From Tolypeutes matacus (taxonomy: Eukaryota > Chordata > Mammalia > Cingulata > Chlamyphoridae), in NCBI GenBank assembly GCA_026826555.1, contig JAKSZT010054578.1, positions 529,083 through 593,082 on the forward strand: a DNA stretch of 64,000 bases, read 5' to 3'. The first letter of the stretch is position 1; every line of letters starts with the position of its first letter. Shown here one piece after another: positions 11,759-22,571 of this stretch. The position numbers and the translations under genes were made by a program. Under the pieces are notes generated by a model. It saw nothing but the letters and a program-made list of their open reading frames with translations. It ran no database searches and was not told where the DNA came from.

Positions 11759-11818
11759 GGGATCTTCCTGGCTCTTAAAAGGTTATATTTCAAAGCCATT
11801 GGTTCCTTTTTTTAGAAA
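11759..11818. repeat. Unclassified interspersed repeat, copy A (right part)
   Basis: 'ggatcttcctggctcttaaa' followed by 'tcaaagccattggttcctttt' matches 24758-24812 in copy B, continuing directly after the LTR. Confidence 0.7.
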
Positions 11819-13109
11819 AAAACAAAAAGTAAACAAAAATTTTCTTTTCTTTTTTAGTTATTTGGTGGTGGTGGGGTGTCAAACATTCCGTCTTCCTCCT
11901 TTCCCCCTCCCCTTCTCCTGGTACCCTCTACCTCTGCAAATGCATTATTTCCAGTCATCTCTTGTAAGTGATATTATACCATTTTCATCCTTACATGTCT
12001 CATTTATTTCACTGAGCATAATGTTTTCAAAGTTATTCCATGTTGTAGCATATTTCATAACTTCATTTTTTCTTATGGCTGAGTAATATACCGTTCTGTG
12101 TTTGCACCACATTTTGTTAGTATGTTCATTTGTTGTTGGAAACTTGGGTTTTTTCCAGCTTTGGGCTATTGTGAATAATGCTGCTATAAATACTATTATA
12201 CAAATATCTGTGACCCTATTTTTTACTCTCTTTGTGTGTATACCCAATGGGATTGTTGGGTCAAATGGTAATTCTATATTTAACTTTTTGCGGAATCACC
12301 ATACTGCTTTCTCCAGTGGCTGCACCATTTTACATTCCCACCAACAGTGCACTGGAGTTTCAATTTCTCTGCACCCTAACACTTTCTTTTAAGAAAGTGT
12401 TTTGTTTTGTTTGTTTGTTTGTTTTAATAGCCGTCCTTGTAGGTGTGAAGTGGTATCTCATTGCATTTTTAATGTACATTTCCTTAATGGCTAATGATGT
12501 TGAGCATCCTTTCATGTATTTATTGACTTTATCTTCTTTTGAGAAATGTCTATTTAGGTCCATTGTCTATTTTTTTAACTGGATTGTTTGTCTATTTGTT
12601 GTGGTATTGTAAAAGTTCTTTATGTATTCTGGATATTAAACCCTTATCTGATATATGGTTTACAACTCTTTTCTCCCATTCTGTAGCTTGTCTTTTCACT
12701 TCCTGATAAATTTCTTTTGATGCACAAAAGTTTTTAATTCTGATAAAATTTATCTTTTATTTTGTTGCTTGTGTTTTTGGTGTCACATCTAAGAATCCAT
12801 TGCCTCATAGAAGGTTTACCCCACATTATGTTCTAAAAGTTTTTTAGTTTTAGCTCTTAGGCTTAGGTCTTTGATCTATTTTGAGTTGATTTTTGTGTAT
12901 TGTGAGGTAGGGGTCTAACTTCATTCTTCTGCAGGTGGATATCCAGTTTTACCAGGACCATTTGTTGAAGAGACTATTCTTTCTTTACTGCATGTACTTA
13001 GCACCCTCATCAAAAATCACTTGACCATAGATAGGTGGGTGTATTTCTGGGCTTTCAGTTCTGTTCCTCTTATCTATTTGTCTGTCTTTGTGGCAATACC
13101 ACTCTGATT

Positions 13110-13209
13110 TTTTTGTTTGTTTGTTTATTTTTTAGGAGGTACTGGGGATTGAACCAGGACCTCCTATATGGGAAGCAGGGGCTCCACCACTGAGTTATAT
13201 CTGCTCCCC
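13110..13209 (-). mobile_element. Short monomeric SINE in L1-A
   Basis: 'ttaggaggtactggggattg', 'accaggacctcctatatggg' and the 'tctgctcccc' end. The L1 flanks repeat as aataccactctgattt (13095-13110) and attaccacacagtttt (13210-13225), a diverged target duplication. Confidence 0.85.
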
Positions 13210-13545
13210 ATTACCACACAGTTTTGATTACTGTTGCTTTGTATTCAATTTGAAATCAGAAAATGAATCCTCCAACACAATTCATCTTTTTCAAGATTAT
13301 TGTGGTTATTTGGGCCCCTTGCAGTTCCATATAAATTTGAGGATCAGTTTTTCTGTTTCTGCAAAAACGGCTGCTAGAATTTTAGTAGGGATTGCATTGA
13401 ATTTGTATATTGCTTTGGGTAATATTGACATGTTAACAATTTTAACTCTTCCAATCCATGAACATGGGATGTCTTGCCCCTTATTTAGGTTTTCTTTAAT
13501 TTCTTTCAGCAGTGTTTTATAGCTTAGTATACAAGTCTTTTGAAT

Positions 13546-13800
13546 CTGTTGAAGGCAGTCTCCTCACATTTTTGCTTGGGAAGAGAAATGGTCAGAGGTG
13601 CATTTGTATACTGATTCATGGGCTGTCACCAGTGATTTGGCTGGATAGTCAGGGACTTGGAAGGAACATCATTGGTGACAAAGATATTTGGGGAAGAGGT
13701 ATGTGGAGAGACCTTTCTGAGTGGGCAAAAAACATGAAGATATTTGTGTCCCACTTGAATGCTCACCAGAGGGTGACTTCAGCAAAGGAAGATTTTTGTT
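13546..13800 (+). pseudogene. ERV-L pol remnant: RNase H C-terminal part
   Basis: An open stretch holds the short words WGRGMWRDLSEW and VSHLNAHQRVTS, typical of the end of retroviral RNase H just before integrase. The frame ends at an inserted T-rich retroposon at ~13800, and the next pol segment resumes after 14318. Confidence 0.8.
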
Positions 13801-14318
13801 TGTTCCTTTTTTTTAATTAAAAATTTTTCTCAGTCTTTTTTTTTTTTTTTTTTAAAGGACATACCAGGGATTGAACCCAGGACTTCATATATAGGAAGCA
13901 GGTACTCAACCACAGAGCTACACCCACTCCTTCCTTTTTCAATGTACTTAATTTTTAAAAAATATCAATGTTACAAATTACTCAGTTAACACAAGATAAC
14001 TACAGTAACAATAAAACCACTTCAGTCAGTGATACACTCCCCCTTTATTTTTGATCATTTTTCAATCTTGAGGGATGTGGAATGATATCCATTCTGCTTC
14101 AGGCTGAGAAGGGATGTAGATATTATGGGCAGAGGAGTGGAATTGTTTTGTATGCGGTTGAAGATACTCATTGCTTTTGAGATGGGACTGGTCCATCATC
14201 ATCATTTTGTTAGTTGTCCAGGGCAGGCCTGAAGAACTGTAGAGTGGGTGTTGACTGCATACCTGCTGGATTTCAAGGCTCAGCCAGTAAAGGAACAACC
14301 CAAAGGCTTTAAGTTTAG
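13801..14318 (-). mobile_element. Unclassified retroposed unit inside ERV-L
   Basis: It interrupts ERV-L pol between agcaaaggaagatttt (13784-13799) and agcagagaaagatttt (about 14319-14334), which look like a target duplication. The left end is T-rich (a minus-strand A-tail) and carries a nested short SINE. The body, 13940-14318, is a repeat-like sequence that I cannot name. No protein is evident. Confidence 0.55.
13836..13932 (-). mobile_element. Short monomeric SINE
   Basis: A T-run, then 'ataccagggattgaacccag' (complement of a B-box) and 'cacagagctacacccactcc'. It is the short type, nested in the T-rich end of the unit at 13801-14318. Confidence 0.8.
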
Positions 14319-14319
14319 C

Positions 14320-14915
14320 AGAGAAAGATTTTAGTAATCAAGTGAATAAGATGACCCATTCTGTGGATGCCAGTCAACCTCTTTCCCCAGAGACTCTTGT
14401 CATTGCCCAATGGGCTCATGAACAAAGTGGCCACGGTGGTAGGGATGGAGATTATACATGGGCTCAGCAACATGGACTTCCACTCATCAAGGCCAGCCTG
14501 GCTACAGCCACTGCTGAGTGCCCAGTCTGCCAGCAACAGAGACCCACACTCAGTCCCCGATATGGCACCATTCTCTGAGGTGGCCAGTCTCCTACCTGGT
14601 GGCAGGTTGATTACGTTGGACCACTTCCATCATGGAAGGGGCAGTAATTTGTTCTAACTGGAATAGACACATACCCTGGATTTGGGTTTGCCTTTGCTGC
14701 ACACAATGCTTCTGCCAAAACTACTATCTGTAGACTTACAGATTCCCTTATCCACCATCATGATATTTCATACAGCATTGCTTCTGATCAAGGAACCCGC
14801 TTCACAGCAAATGAAGTGTGGGAATGGGCACATGTTCACGGAATTCACTGGGTGTACTACCATGTTCCCCATCATCCTGAAGCAGCTGGATTGTTAGAAC
14901 AGTGAAATGGCCTTC
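14320..14915 (+). pseudogene. ERV-L pol remnant: integrase N-terminal and core domains
   Basis: The zinc-binding signature is visible: H-x4-H in AHEQSGH (about 14409-14430), then CPVC (about 14520). Downstream, frame-shifted, come SDQGTRFTA (about 14783-14809) and PHHPEAAG (about 14868-14891), which carry the second catalytic Asp and the catalytic Glu of the DDE triad. At least one frameshift separates the pieces, and an in-frame stop follows the Glu region. A retroposon cluster cuts it at ~14915. Non-functional. Confidence 0.85.
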
Positions 14916-14984
14916 CCACCCCCACCCCCGGCGGGGGGGAAGACTCCAATGAAAATCCTTTCTTCTTTTTTTTTTTTTTTTAAA

Positions 14985-15208
14985 CAATTTACTGAAGTAA
15001 GTCATTCATACATGAACATACATAAACTGTAAGTGTTCAGTAAACATCGTGAACTTACAAAACAAACATGCATAACATCATGCAGGGCTTCCACACATCA
15101 CCCCCCCACAAACACCCTGCATTGTTGTGAAATATCTGTTAACAAATCATGAAAGAGTATCGTGAAAGTATTACTACTAACTATAGTCCAAATCTTCCTC
15201 TCCTATAC
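14985..15208. repeat. Unclassified interspersed repeat
   Basis: It starts after a T-run with 'aacaatttactgaagtaagt' and includes 'cataacatcatgcagggctt'. I recall similar sequence as common in Xenarthra but cannot name the family. No coding content. Confidence 0.45.
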
Positions 15209-15975
15209 ATTTTTTTAAGAATTTATTTATTTATTTTTATCCAATTTTACACCCCCCCTCGCCCCCCGTTTTTGCTGTTGCTGTGTCCATTCCCTGGGCA
15301 ACTCTCTGTGTCTGTTTCCTGCCCTCTCTTCTCATCTTTCTCCTCCTGTCTTCACTGGGATTCTATCTTCGGAACCTCCGATATGGGAGAGAGGCGTCCT
15401 ATGCCTGCGCCACCTTGGTTCCTGGTTTTTCGGTGCATCTCATCTTGGCTCTCCTTTGTGTCACTCTCTTGTTATGCCATCATCTTGTTGCGTGGCTTGC
15501 GGGACCTGGCAGCTCACCCGCTCATGGGGCCTGGCGGTGCACCCACGCGTGGGGCCTGGCGGCTTCCCCGGGGCTTGGAGGCTCACCTGTGCACGCGGAC
15601 TGGCAGGCTCACATGAGGCCTGGTGGCGCACCCGCACACAGGGCCTAGTGGCCCACACGCCTTCTATATTTTTCTTTCTTTCTTTTTATCGGGTAGTCGT
15701 AGGGATCAAATCCAGTTCCTTCCATAAAGGAGATGGATGCCCAACCACCCGAGCCACATCCATCCCCCTGCTGTATCTCTTAAGGTTGACCAAAGATACC
15801 CAAAGTTAGTCTTTTTCCCATGCAGGATGGTCATATAACAAATCAGGCTTAGTTTATCACCAGCATTCTGAAAAACAGACCTAGGGAGAAAAACTGTGTC
15901 TGGGAACACATGCATGGTTTCTAATATAGCGAATGTTTAGCCTACCCTGATTATCACAAAATCAGGACAATGAGA
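15209..15975 (-). mobile_element. Composite retroelement, copy 1: dimeric SINE plus ~205-base upstream unit
   Basis: Read on the minus strand, a ~205-base non-tRNA unit (15769-15975) comes first, then a tRNA-like head (15690-15768), a GC-rich linker with repeated 'ggggcctggcgg'-type words (15500-15660), a second tRNA-like unit (about 15355-15425) and an A-rich tail. The same order and the same head/unit junction occur in copy 2 at 27745-28545. Confidence 0.75.
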
Positions 15976-16001
15976 ATATTTGCACTGGAATCGCCTTTTT
16001 A

Positions 16002-16390
16002 AAAAAAAGAAAGAAAAAGATTTATTTATTTATTCCGCCCCCCCCCCCAATTGCTTGCGCTCACTGTCTGTTTGTTGTGTGCTCTCTGTGTCTGCTTATC
16101 TTCTTTCAGGGCACCAGGAACCGAACCCAAAACCTCCCATGTGGGAGGGAGGTGCCCAACCGCTCGAGCCACATCCGCTTCCTGATTGTTGTGTCCCTCA
16201 TTGTGTTTCCTTGTTGCGTCATCTTGTTGGGACATCTCATTGCATCATCTTGTTGCGTCAACTCACTGCACCAGCCTTTCGCGTCAGCTCGCTGTCTTGC
16301 TTGTCTTCTTTAGGAGGCACTAGGAACTCAACCTGGGACCTCCCATGTGGGAGGCGGGCACCTAACTGCTTGAGCCACATCTGCTCCCCT
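16002..16390 (-). mobile_element. Dimeric SINE, second type
   Basis: Two tRNA-like units are seen in complement: 'caccaggaaccgaacccaaa' near 16106 and 'ggaactcaacctgggacctc' near 16324, each followed by 'gagccacatc'. This type recurs at 29986-30466, 33302-33613, 58048-58387 and 58965-59334. Confidence 0.85.
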
Positions 16391-16391
16391 G

Positions 16392-16620
16392 GGATGGCCT
16401 TTTGAAGACTCAATTACGGTGCCAACTAGAAGGCACTACCTTGCATGGCTGTGTGTTCTCCATGAGGCCTTGTATGCTCTAAATCAGTGTCCACTCTATG
16501 GTGCTGTTTCTCCCATAGCTCGGATTCACAGGTCCAGGAATCAAGGGGTGGAAATGGGAATGACACCACTCACTATTACCCCTAGTGACCCACTAGGAAA
16601 AATGTTGCTTCTTGTTTCTT
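16392..16620 (+). pseudogene. ERV-L pol remnant: integrase C-terminal region
   Basis: It holds words typical of the integrase tail of ERV-L, such as YALNQCPLYGAVSP and ITPSDPLG, in one open stretch ending in a stop at ~16620. It follows directly from the segment that broke at 14915. Confidence 0.8.
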
Positions 16621-16639
16621 AAGCTCTTAAGTTCTTAAA

Positions 16640-16899
16640 CTCTGCTGGTCTACAGGTCTTAGTTCCAAAATGAAAAGTGCTTCCACTAGGTGACACAACA
16701 ATGATTCCACTGAACTTGAAGTTTAGACTGCCACCTTGTTACTTTGGGCTCCTCATGCCTCTGAATCAACAGGCAAAAAAGGGAATTACTGTACCGGCTG
16801 GGGTGATTGATCCTGCCAGCAAGGGGAAATAGGACTGCAGCTACACAATGGAGGTAAAGAAGAGATTGCCGGGAATACAGCAGATCCCCTAGGGCATCT

Positions 16900-16938
<39 letters not shown>

Positions 16939-17345
16939 TATTTATTTATTCATTTATCCCCCCCTTGCTGCTTGTGCTCGCTGGGTCAGCTAACCACGCT
17001 GCGCGGGCGGGTTTGCCTTCACCAGGAGGCCCCGGGAACCGAACCCGGGGCCTCCCATATGGTAAACGGGAGCCCCACTGATTGAGCCACAGCTGCTTCC
17101 CTAGGGCATCTCTTAACACTACCATGCCCTGTGATTAACATCAATGGAAAACTGCAACATCCCAGTCCAGGCAGGACTACCAAAGGCCCAGAAACTTTAG
17201 GAATGAAGGTTTGGTTCACCCCATCAGGCAAAGAACCATGGCCAGCTGAGGTGCTTGCTGAGGGTAAAGGGAACATGGAATGGGTAGTGAAAGAAGGTGG
17301 TGATAAATATGATCTACAACCACATGACCAGCGACAGAAATGAGG
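16640..17345 (+). pseudogene. ERV-L dUTPase-like remnant, interrupted by a SINE
   Basis: dUTPase hydrolyses dUTP to limit uracil in viral DNA. In ERV-L it lies downstream of integrase. Here the frame of 16640-16890 carries a GVID word (about 16800), the start of conserved dUTPase motif III, soon followed by a stop. After the SINE at 16902-17100 a further pol-terminal stretch (17131-17343) stays open and ends 'QPHDQRQK'. Stops and the insertion show it is dead. Confidence 0.75.
16902..17100 (-). mobile_element. Young tRNA-derived SINE in ERV-L
   Basis: A perfect 13-base duplication, ctagggcatctct at 16889-16901 and 17101-17113, frames a SINE nearly identical to the copies at 26.0, 28.7, 29.1 and 55.3 kb. 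Confidence 0.95.
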
Positions 17346-17649
17346 CCTGTAATGGTCTTTGAATATTTCTTCCTTGTTTTGTTATGAGTATGTTTATATA
17401 TGTACATAAAAGGAATATCTTTGTTTTCTTTCCTATATTTTCCCTTATATGGCATAACTTATAATATTTCATGTCATAGTATTTAAGTTATAAAATATCA
17501 AGGGTAAGAGTTAATATTTAATGTGTTTCTGGTCGTATGCAGGATAGTTGAGTATTGTTAGGCAAAAAATATAGCTGTTATTTTTTTATTTAGGGATTAA
17601 GTATGGTTTAAGGTGATGTGTAAGGCCACCAAGTTGACAAGGGATGGAC

Positions 17650-18100
17650 TGTGATGGTTAAGTTCATATGTCAACTTGGCCAGGTAATGGTGCCTAGTTG
17701 TTTGGTCAAGCAACCACTGGCCTGATTGTTGCTGTGAGAACATTTCATGGACTTAAATCATTAGTAAGTTAATTGTATCTATGGCTGATTACATCTACAA
17801 TAAACTGAGGAGATTGCCTTGAACAATGAGAGACATCTCATCCAATCATTTGAAGGCTTTAAAAGGAGAAGCCATGATTTCAGCAGTCAGGAGAGAGAAT
17901 TTCCATCTCTACTTCCGCCAGCCAGCTTCTCCATGGGAATTCATCGAAGACCTTCATCAGAGTTCCCAGCTTGCAGCCTGCCCTATGGAATTCTGACTTG
18001 TGCATCCCCACAGTCATGGGAGACAATTTTTATAGAATCTCATAATATTTACAGATATCTCCCATTGGTTCTGTTTCCCTTGAGAGTACTGACTAATACA
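17650..18100 (+). mobile_element. ERV-L 3' LTR
   Basis: A 451-base element starts TGTGATGGTTAA and ends GACTAATACA, with the usual TG...CA ends. A purine-rich stretch (acaagggatgga) sits just upstream as expected for the plus-strand primer. The start resembles MLT2-type LTRs. L1-A resumes immediately after it at 18101, marking the integration edge. Confidence 0.85.
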
Positions 18101-19692
18101 ATATCCTTAAATTGAGTCTTAGATATTTTATTCTTTTAGATGCTATTATAAATGGAATTGTTTTCATGATTTCCTATTCAGATTGTTCATTACTGATGTA
18201 TAGAAATCTAGCTGCCTTCTGCATGGTTATCTTGTATCCTGTAACTTTGCTGAATTTATTAGTTCTGGTAGCTTTCTTGTGGCTTCTTTTTGGGGTGAAT
18301 CGGGATATTTTGACTTCTTTTGCTATTTCTCTTGCCTTATTGCTCTGGCTAGATCATCCAGTTCAGTGTTGAATAACAGTGGTGATAGTGTGCATCCTTA
18401 TCTTGTTACTGATTTTAGGAGGAAAGCTTTCAGTCTTTCACCATTGAGTATGATATTGGCTGTGGATTTTTCATAAATGTCCTTTATCATGTTAAGAAAG
18501 TTCCCTAAGTTTTCTGAGTGTTTTTATCATGAAAGGATGTTGGATTGTGTCATATGCCTTTTCTTTATCAACTGAAATGATCATATGGGTCGTTCCCCCC
18601 CACTTCATTTTATTAATGTGGTGTATTTCATTGATTTTCTCAGGATGAACCATCCTTGCATTCCTGGAATAAATCCCACTTGGTCATGATGTGTAATCCT
18701 GTTGGTATACTGTTGGATTTGATTGCTAGTATCTTGTTGAGGTTGTTTGCATCTATATTCATAAAGGATATTGCTGTGTAATTTTGTTCTGCTGGTATCA
18801 GGGTAATGCCGGTCTTATAGAATGAGTTAGGAAGTAGTCCCTCCTCTTCTATTATTTGGAAGAGTTTGAGAAGAATTGATGTTAAATTTTCTTTAAAAGT
18901 TTGGTAGAATTCAATAGTATAACTATCTGGTCCTGGACTTTTCTTTGTTGGGAGGTTTTTGATTACTGATTAAATGTCTTTACTTGTTATAGGTCTGTTG
19001 AGATTTTTTCTATTTCTTTTTGCATCCAGTTAGGTAATTTGTATGTTTCTAGGAATTTATTCATTTCATCTAGGTTTTCTAGTTTTTTGGTGTATAATTT
19101 TATAGTACTCTCTATAATCCTTTTTGTTTCTGTAAGGTCAGTAGTAATATCATTATATTTTCAATATAATGAAAATCATTCATTCCTGATTTTTGTGTGT
19201 TCTGTCAGTCCGGCTAAAGGTTTGTAGATTTTATTGATCTTTTTTTTTTTTTTAAACCAACTTTTAGTTTTGTTGATTCTCCCTATTGTTTCTATTCTCT
19301 CATTTATCCCTGTTCTAATCTTTACTATTTCTTTCCTTCTACTAACTTGGATTTAGGTTGTTCTTCTTGTTTTAGTTACTTTAGGTGTGAAGTTAGGTTA
19401 ATGATTTGTGACCTTTCTTTTTAACGTAGACAGAATATTTCTCTCTGAGTACTGCCTTTGCTGTATCCCGTAAGTTTTGGTATGTTGTGTTTTTGTTTTC
19501 ATTTGTCTCAATGTATTTCCTAATTTCCCTTGTGATTTCTTCTTTGACACATGGTTTTTCAGTAATGTATTATTTAGTTTCCACATATTTGTAAATTTTC
19601 TAGTTTTCCTCCTGTTATTGACTTCTGTCTTTATTCCATTGTGGTCTATCTAATAGATACTTTTTATGTTTGAGCTTTTAAAAATTTATTAA

Positions 19693-19785
19693 GGGGAGCA
19701 GATGTAGCTCAAGTGGTTGAGTGCCTGCTTCCCATATATGAAGTCCTGGGTTTGATCCCCCAGTACCTCCCCAAATTTTTTTAAA
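19693..19785 (+). mobile_element. Short monomeric SINE with readable pol III promoter
   Basis: This plus-strand copy shows the family most simply: A-box tagctcaagtgg at 19705-19716, B-box ggtttgatccc at 19749-19759, and a body ending 'cagtacctcccc' followed by a short A/T tail. RNA polymerase III uses these internal boxes. It interrupts L1-A. Confidence 0.88.
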
Positions 19786-20907
19786 TTAAGATTTGTGGCC
19801 TAACATATGGTCTATCCTGGAAAATGTTCCATGTGTAGTTTGCTTATGTTGGGCAGAATGTTCTTTATGTGTCTGTTAGGTCTAATTGGTTTGTAGTATT
19901 ATTCAAGTCTTCTATTTCCTTATTGATATTCTGTTTAGATTGTCTATCATTTATTGAAAGTGATGTATTGAAGTCTCCAGCTGTTATTGTAGAACTATTT
20001 CTCCCTTCAATTATGTCAATTTCCACTTCCTATATTTTGGGGCTCTATTATGAGGTACATATGTGTTTATAATTTTATATCTTCTTGCTGGATTGAACCT
20101 TTTATGAATATTATCTTTTTTGTCTCTTCCAAGATGTTTTGACTTAGTCTGTTTTATCTGACACAAATATAGCCACTCTGGCTTTCTTTTGATCACTGTT
20201 TGCTTGGCATGTCTTTTTCCACCCATTTTCTTTCAACCTCTTTGTGTCCTTGTACTTAAAGTGAGTCTCTTGTAGACAGCATATAGATGGATCATGCTTT
20301 TACGTTCCATCCAATGTCTCCCTTTTAATAGGGGAGTTTAATCCTTTGACATTTAAGGGTATAGCTGCAAAGAAAGAGTCTACATCTGCCATTAAGTTAT
20401 TTGTGTGTTTTCAAAAAATATCTTGTATGTTTTTTTTCCTCATGTACTCCAGTATTGCCTTTTTTTGTATTTAGTTGTGTTTTTCCTAGTGTAGCATTCT
20501 GATTTCCTTTTCTTTGTATTTTTTTGTTATTTTCTTAATGGTTACCTTTGTAATTATAATTAATGTCTTAAACTAATAACAACCTAGTTGAACTAGCACT
20601 AACCCAGTTTCAGTAGTATACACACCCTCTGCTCGTATATATCTCTATCCTTCCCCTTTATATTGTTATTGTCTCAGATTATATCTAGATACATTGTATG
20701 CTCAACGTAGATTTATAGTGTTATTTTATACATTTACTTGTTAAATCAGAGAGTACAATAATACAGGATTTTATGTTTGTCTATGTAGTTACCTTTGCCA
20801 TCATTCTGTATTTGTTCTTATGGCTTCAAGTTACTGTCTAGTGTCCTCTTATTTCAGCCTGAAGGACTCTCTCTAACATTTCTGTAAGTCAGGGCTTCTG
20901 TTAATGA

Positions 20908-21290
20908 ACTCTTTTTCTTTTTTAAGGAGGTCTGGGATTGAATCCAGGACCTCGTACATGGGAAGCAGGCACTCAACCACGGAACTACATCCAGTCCACA
21001 ATGAGAGTTGGTTTTTTGTTTGTTTGCTTGTTTTTAGAAGGTACTGGAGATTGAACCTGGGACCTTGTACATGGGAAGCAGCTGCTCAACCACTTGAGCT
21101 ACATCCTTTTCCTCTCCTTTGTTCCCCTTCCCAGATGGCTCCGTTGTCTGTTTGTTCATTTGTACTTGTTGTTTGTGCTCGATGTCTGCTTGTTGTTTGT
21201 TTGTCTTCTTTAGGAGGCACCAGAAATTGAACCCAGGACCTCCCATGTGGGAGGTGGGCTCTCAACTGCTTGAGCCACATCCATTCCCTC
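20908..21290 (-). mobile_element. Cluster of three SINE units in L1-A
   Basis: Three complement heads follow one another: 20918-21000 ('aggaggtctgggattgaatc'), 21036-21112 ('agaaggtactggagattgaa') and 21115-21290 ('aggaggcaccagaaattgaa', second-type body). All are on the minus strand, each with its own T-rich left end. Confidence 0.82.
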
Positions 21291-22117
21291 GCCTTCATTT
21301 TTGAAATAATTTTGTTGGATATAGAATTCTTTTTTCTTTCAGAACTTTAAATATGCCATCCATTTATCTACTGGCCTCCATGGTTTCTCATGGGAAATCC
21401 ACTGATAATCTTATTGTATGTGACAACTCACTTTTCTCTTGCTACTTTCAAAAGCTTCCCTTTGTCTTTGGATTTTGACAGTTTTGCTATATGTGTCTTG
21501 TTGTGGATCCTGCTTGGAGTTCGTTGAACTTACTGGATTTATACGTTCATGTCTTTCGTTAGATTTGGGTAGTTTTTAGGCAGTACTGCTTCAAATACTT
21601 TTTCTGCCCCTTTTTCTCTTGTCCTTCTAGGTCTCCATTGACGTGTGTGTTGGTTCACTTGGTGGCGTCGCATAGGTCTTTCAGGCTGTGTTCAGTTTTC
21701 TTCATTAGTTACTCTTTCTATACCTCACACTGGATAATTTCTATTGTTTTATCTTCATGTTCACTGATCTTTTCTTCTCTTTGTTGAAATCTGCTATTGA
21801 ATCCATCTGAGTTTTTGTTCCAATTACTGTATTTTGTAGCTCCAAATCTTCTGCTTATTTCCTTTTCATATGATCCATCTCTGTTTTGTTCAGATGTTTT
21901 CCTAATTTCCTTTAGTAGTTTGTATATTGAGTTCTTTAGCTCATTGAACATATTTAAGACAGTTGACTTAAAGTCTTTGACTAACATTCCAGTGTTGAGC
22001 TTCCTTAGGATTGGTTTCTGGCAAATTAATTTTTTTCCTTGAATGATCCATACTTTCCTATTTGTGTGTTTCTGTAATTTTTTAAAAATTTATTATTTAT
22101 TTTTATTTTTATTTTTT

Positions 22118-22571
22118 AGTTAGGCCAGTGAAAAGAATTTATTGAGAAATGGGGGGAAAGAACAGAGCTTGCTGAGAAATGGGAGAGAAAGATGGAAATA
22201 CGCACCGAGATTTGATGCGTGCTTGCCTAGGCAGAGAAAGCAGGCTTTCAGTTGTTTGGTCACCTTTTAAGCTATTAATTATTCCTCCCCTTGCTAAGGG
22301 GAGGGGCCTCAGTTGTAACTGGTTACCCCACCAATGGTGGGGGCCAGTGGTGAGGCCTGTTTTCAATATCTGGGGCCTCCTCTCGGTCCTGGAAATAGTC
22401 CCAACTAGGACCTCAAAGTCGAGGTCAGGGTCTCGGCAGAGTCTTGCGGCCATGTTGTCTGTTGGCCGTGTTATGGCTTGTCTTCTCGTTTCCCTGTACT
22501 AACCTGCCTCAACTCCCTTGTCTGAGAGTTCATGCCCTTATTCTTAAGGGGGTGTTGAGGGGCAATGGTCA
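22118..22571 (-). mobile_element. Class I ERV LTR lacking U5
   Basis: A ~454-base U3-R segment begins TGACC on the minus strand, just after the env stop, and ends ~20 bases past AATAAA, where an A-rich tail begins. The strand, order and missing U5 fit the 3' end of a retroviral RNA. Confidence 0.7.

Larger units (their letters stand above)
14915..16391 (-). mobile_element. Nested SINE/retroposon cluster inside ERV-L integrase
   Basis: ERV-L sequence stops at 'gtgaaatggcctt' (14902-14914) and resumes at 'gggatggcctttt' (16390-16402), so everything between was inserted. It contains an unclassified repeat (14985-15208), a dimeric SINE with a long GC-rich linker (15209-15768), a ~205-base unit (15769-15975) and a second dimeric SINE (16002-16390), all on the minus strand. 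Confidence 0.8.
13546..18100 (+). mobile_element. ERV-L (class III) provirus, 3' half, heavily interrupted
   Basis: A vertebrate ERV-L fragment inserted in L1-A. In order it holds the end of RNase H (13546-13800), integrase (14320-14915 and 16392-16620), a dUTPase-like region between about 16640 and 17345, then a 3' LTR (17650-18100). A dUTPase after integrase is characteristic of ERV-L. The 5' LTR, gag and most of pol are absent. Insertions at 13801-14318, 14915-16391 and 16902-17100 break it, with stops and frameshifts between. It is inactive. Confidence 0.88.

Noticed and set aside
15500..15660. GC-rich repeated words as a minisatellite or CRISPR-like array
   Set aside because: The repeats are the linker of a dimeric SINE and recur in copies at 28.0, 58.8 and 61.5 kb; spacers are not regular.
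13546..17345. ERV-L frames as functional viral or domesticated genes
   Set aside because: Every pol segment has stops, frameshifts or insertions; no intact domain remains.
19693..19785. Possible genuine tRNA gene
   Set aside because: A and B boxes are present, but the acceptor stem does not pair and the element has an A/T tail and many dispersed relatives, so it is a SINE.
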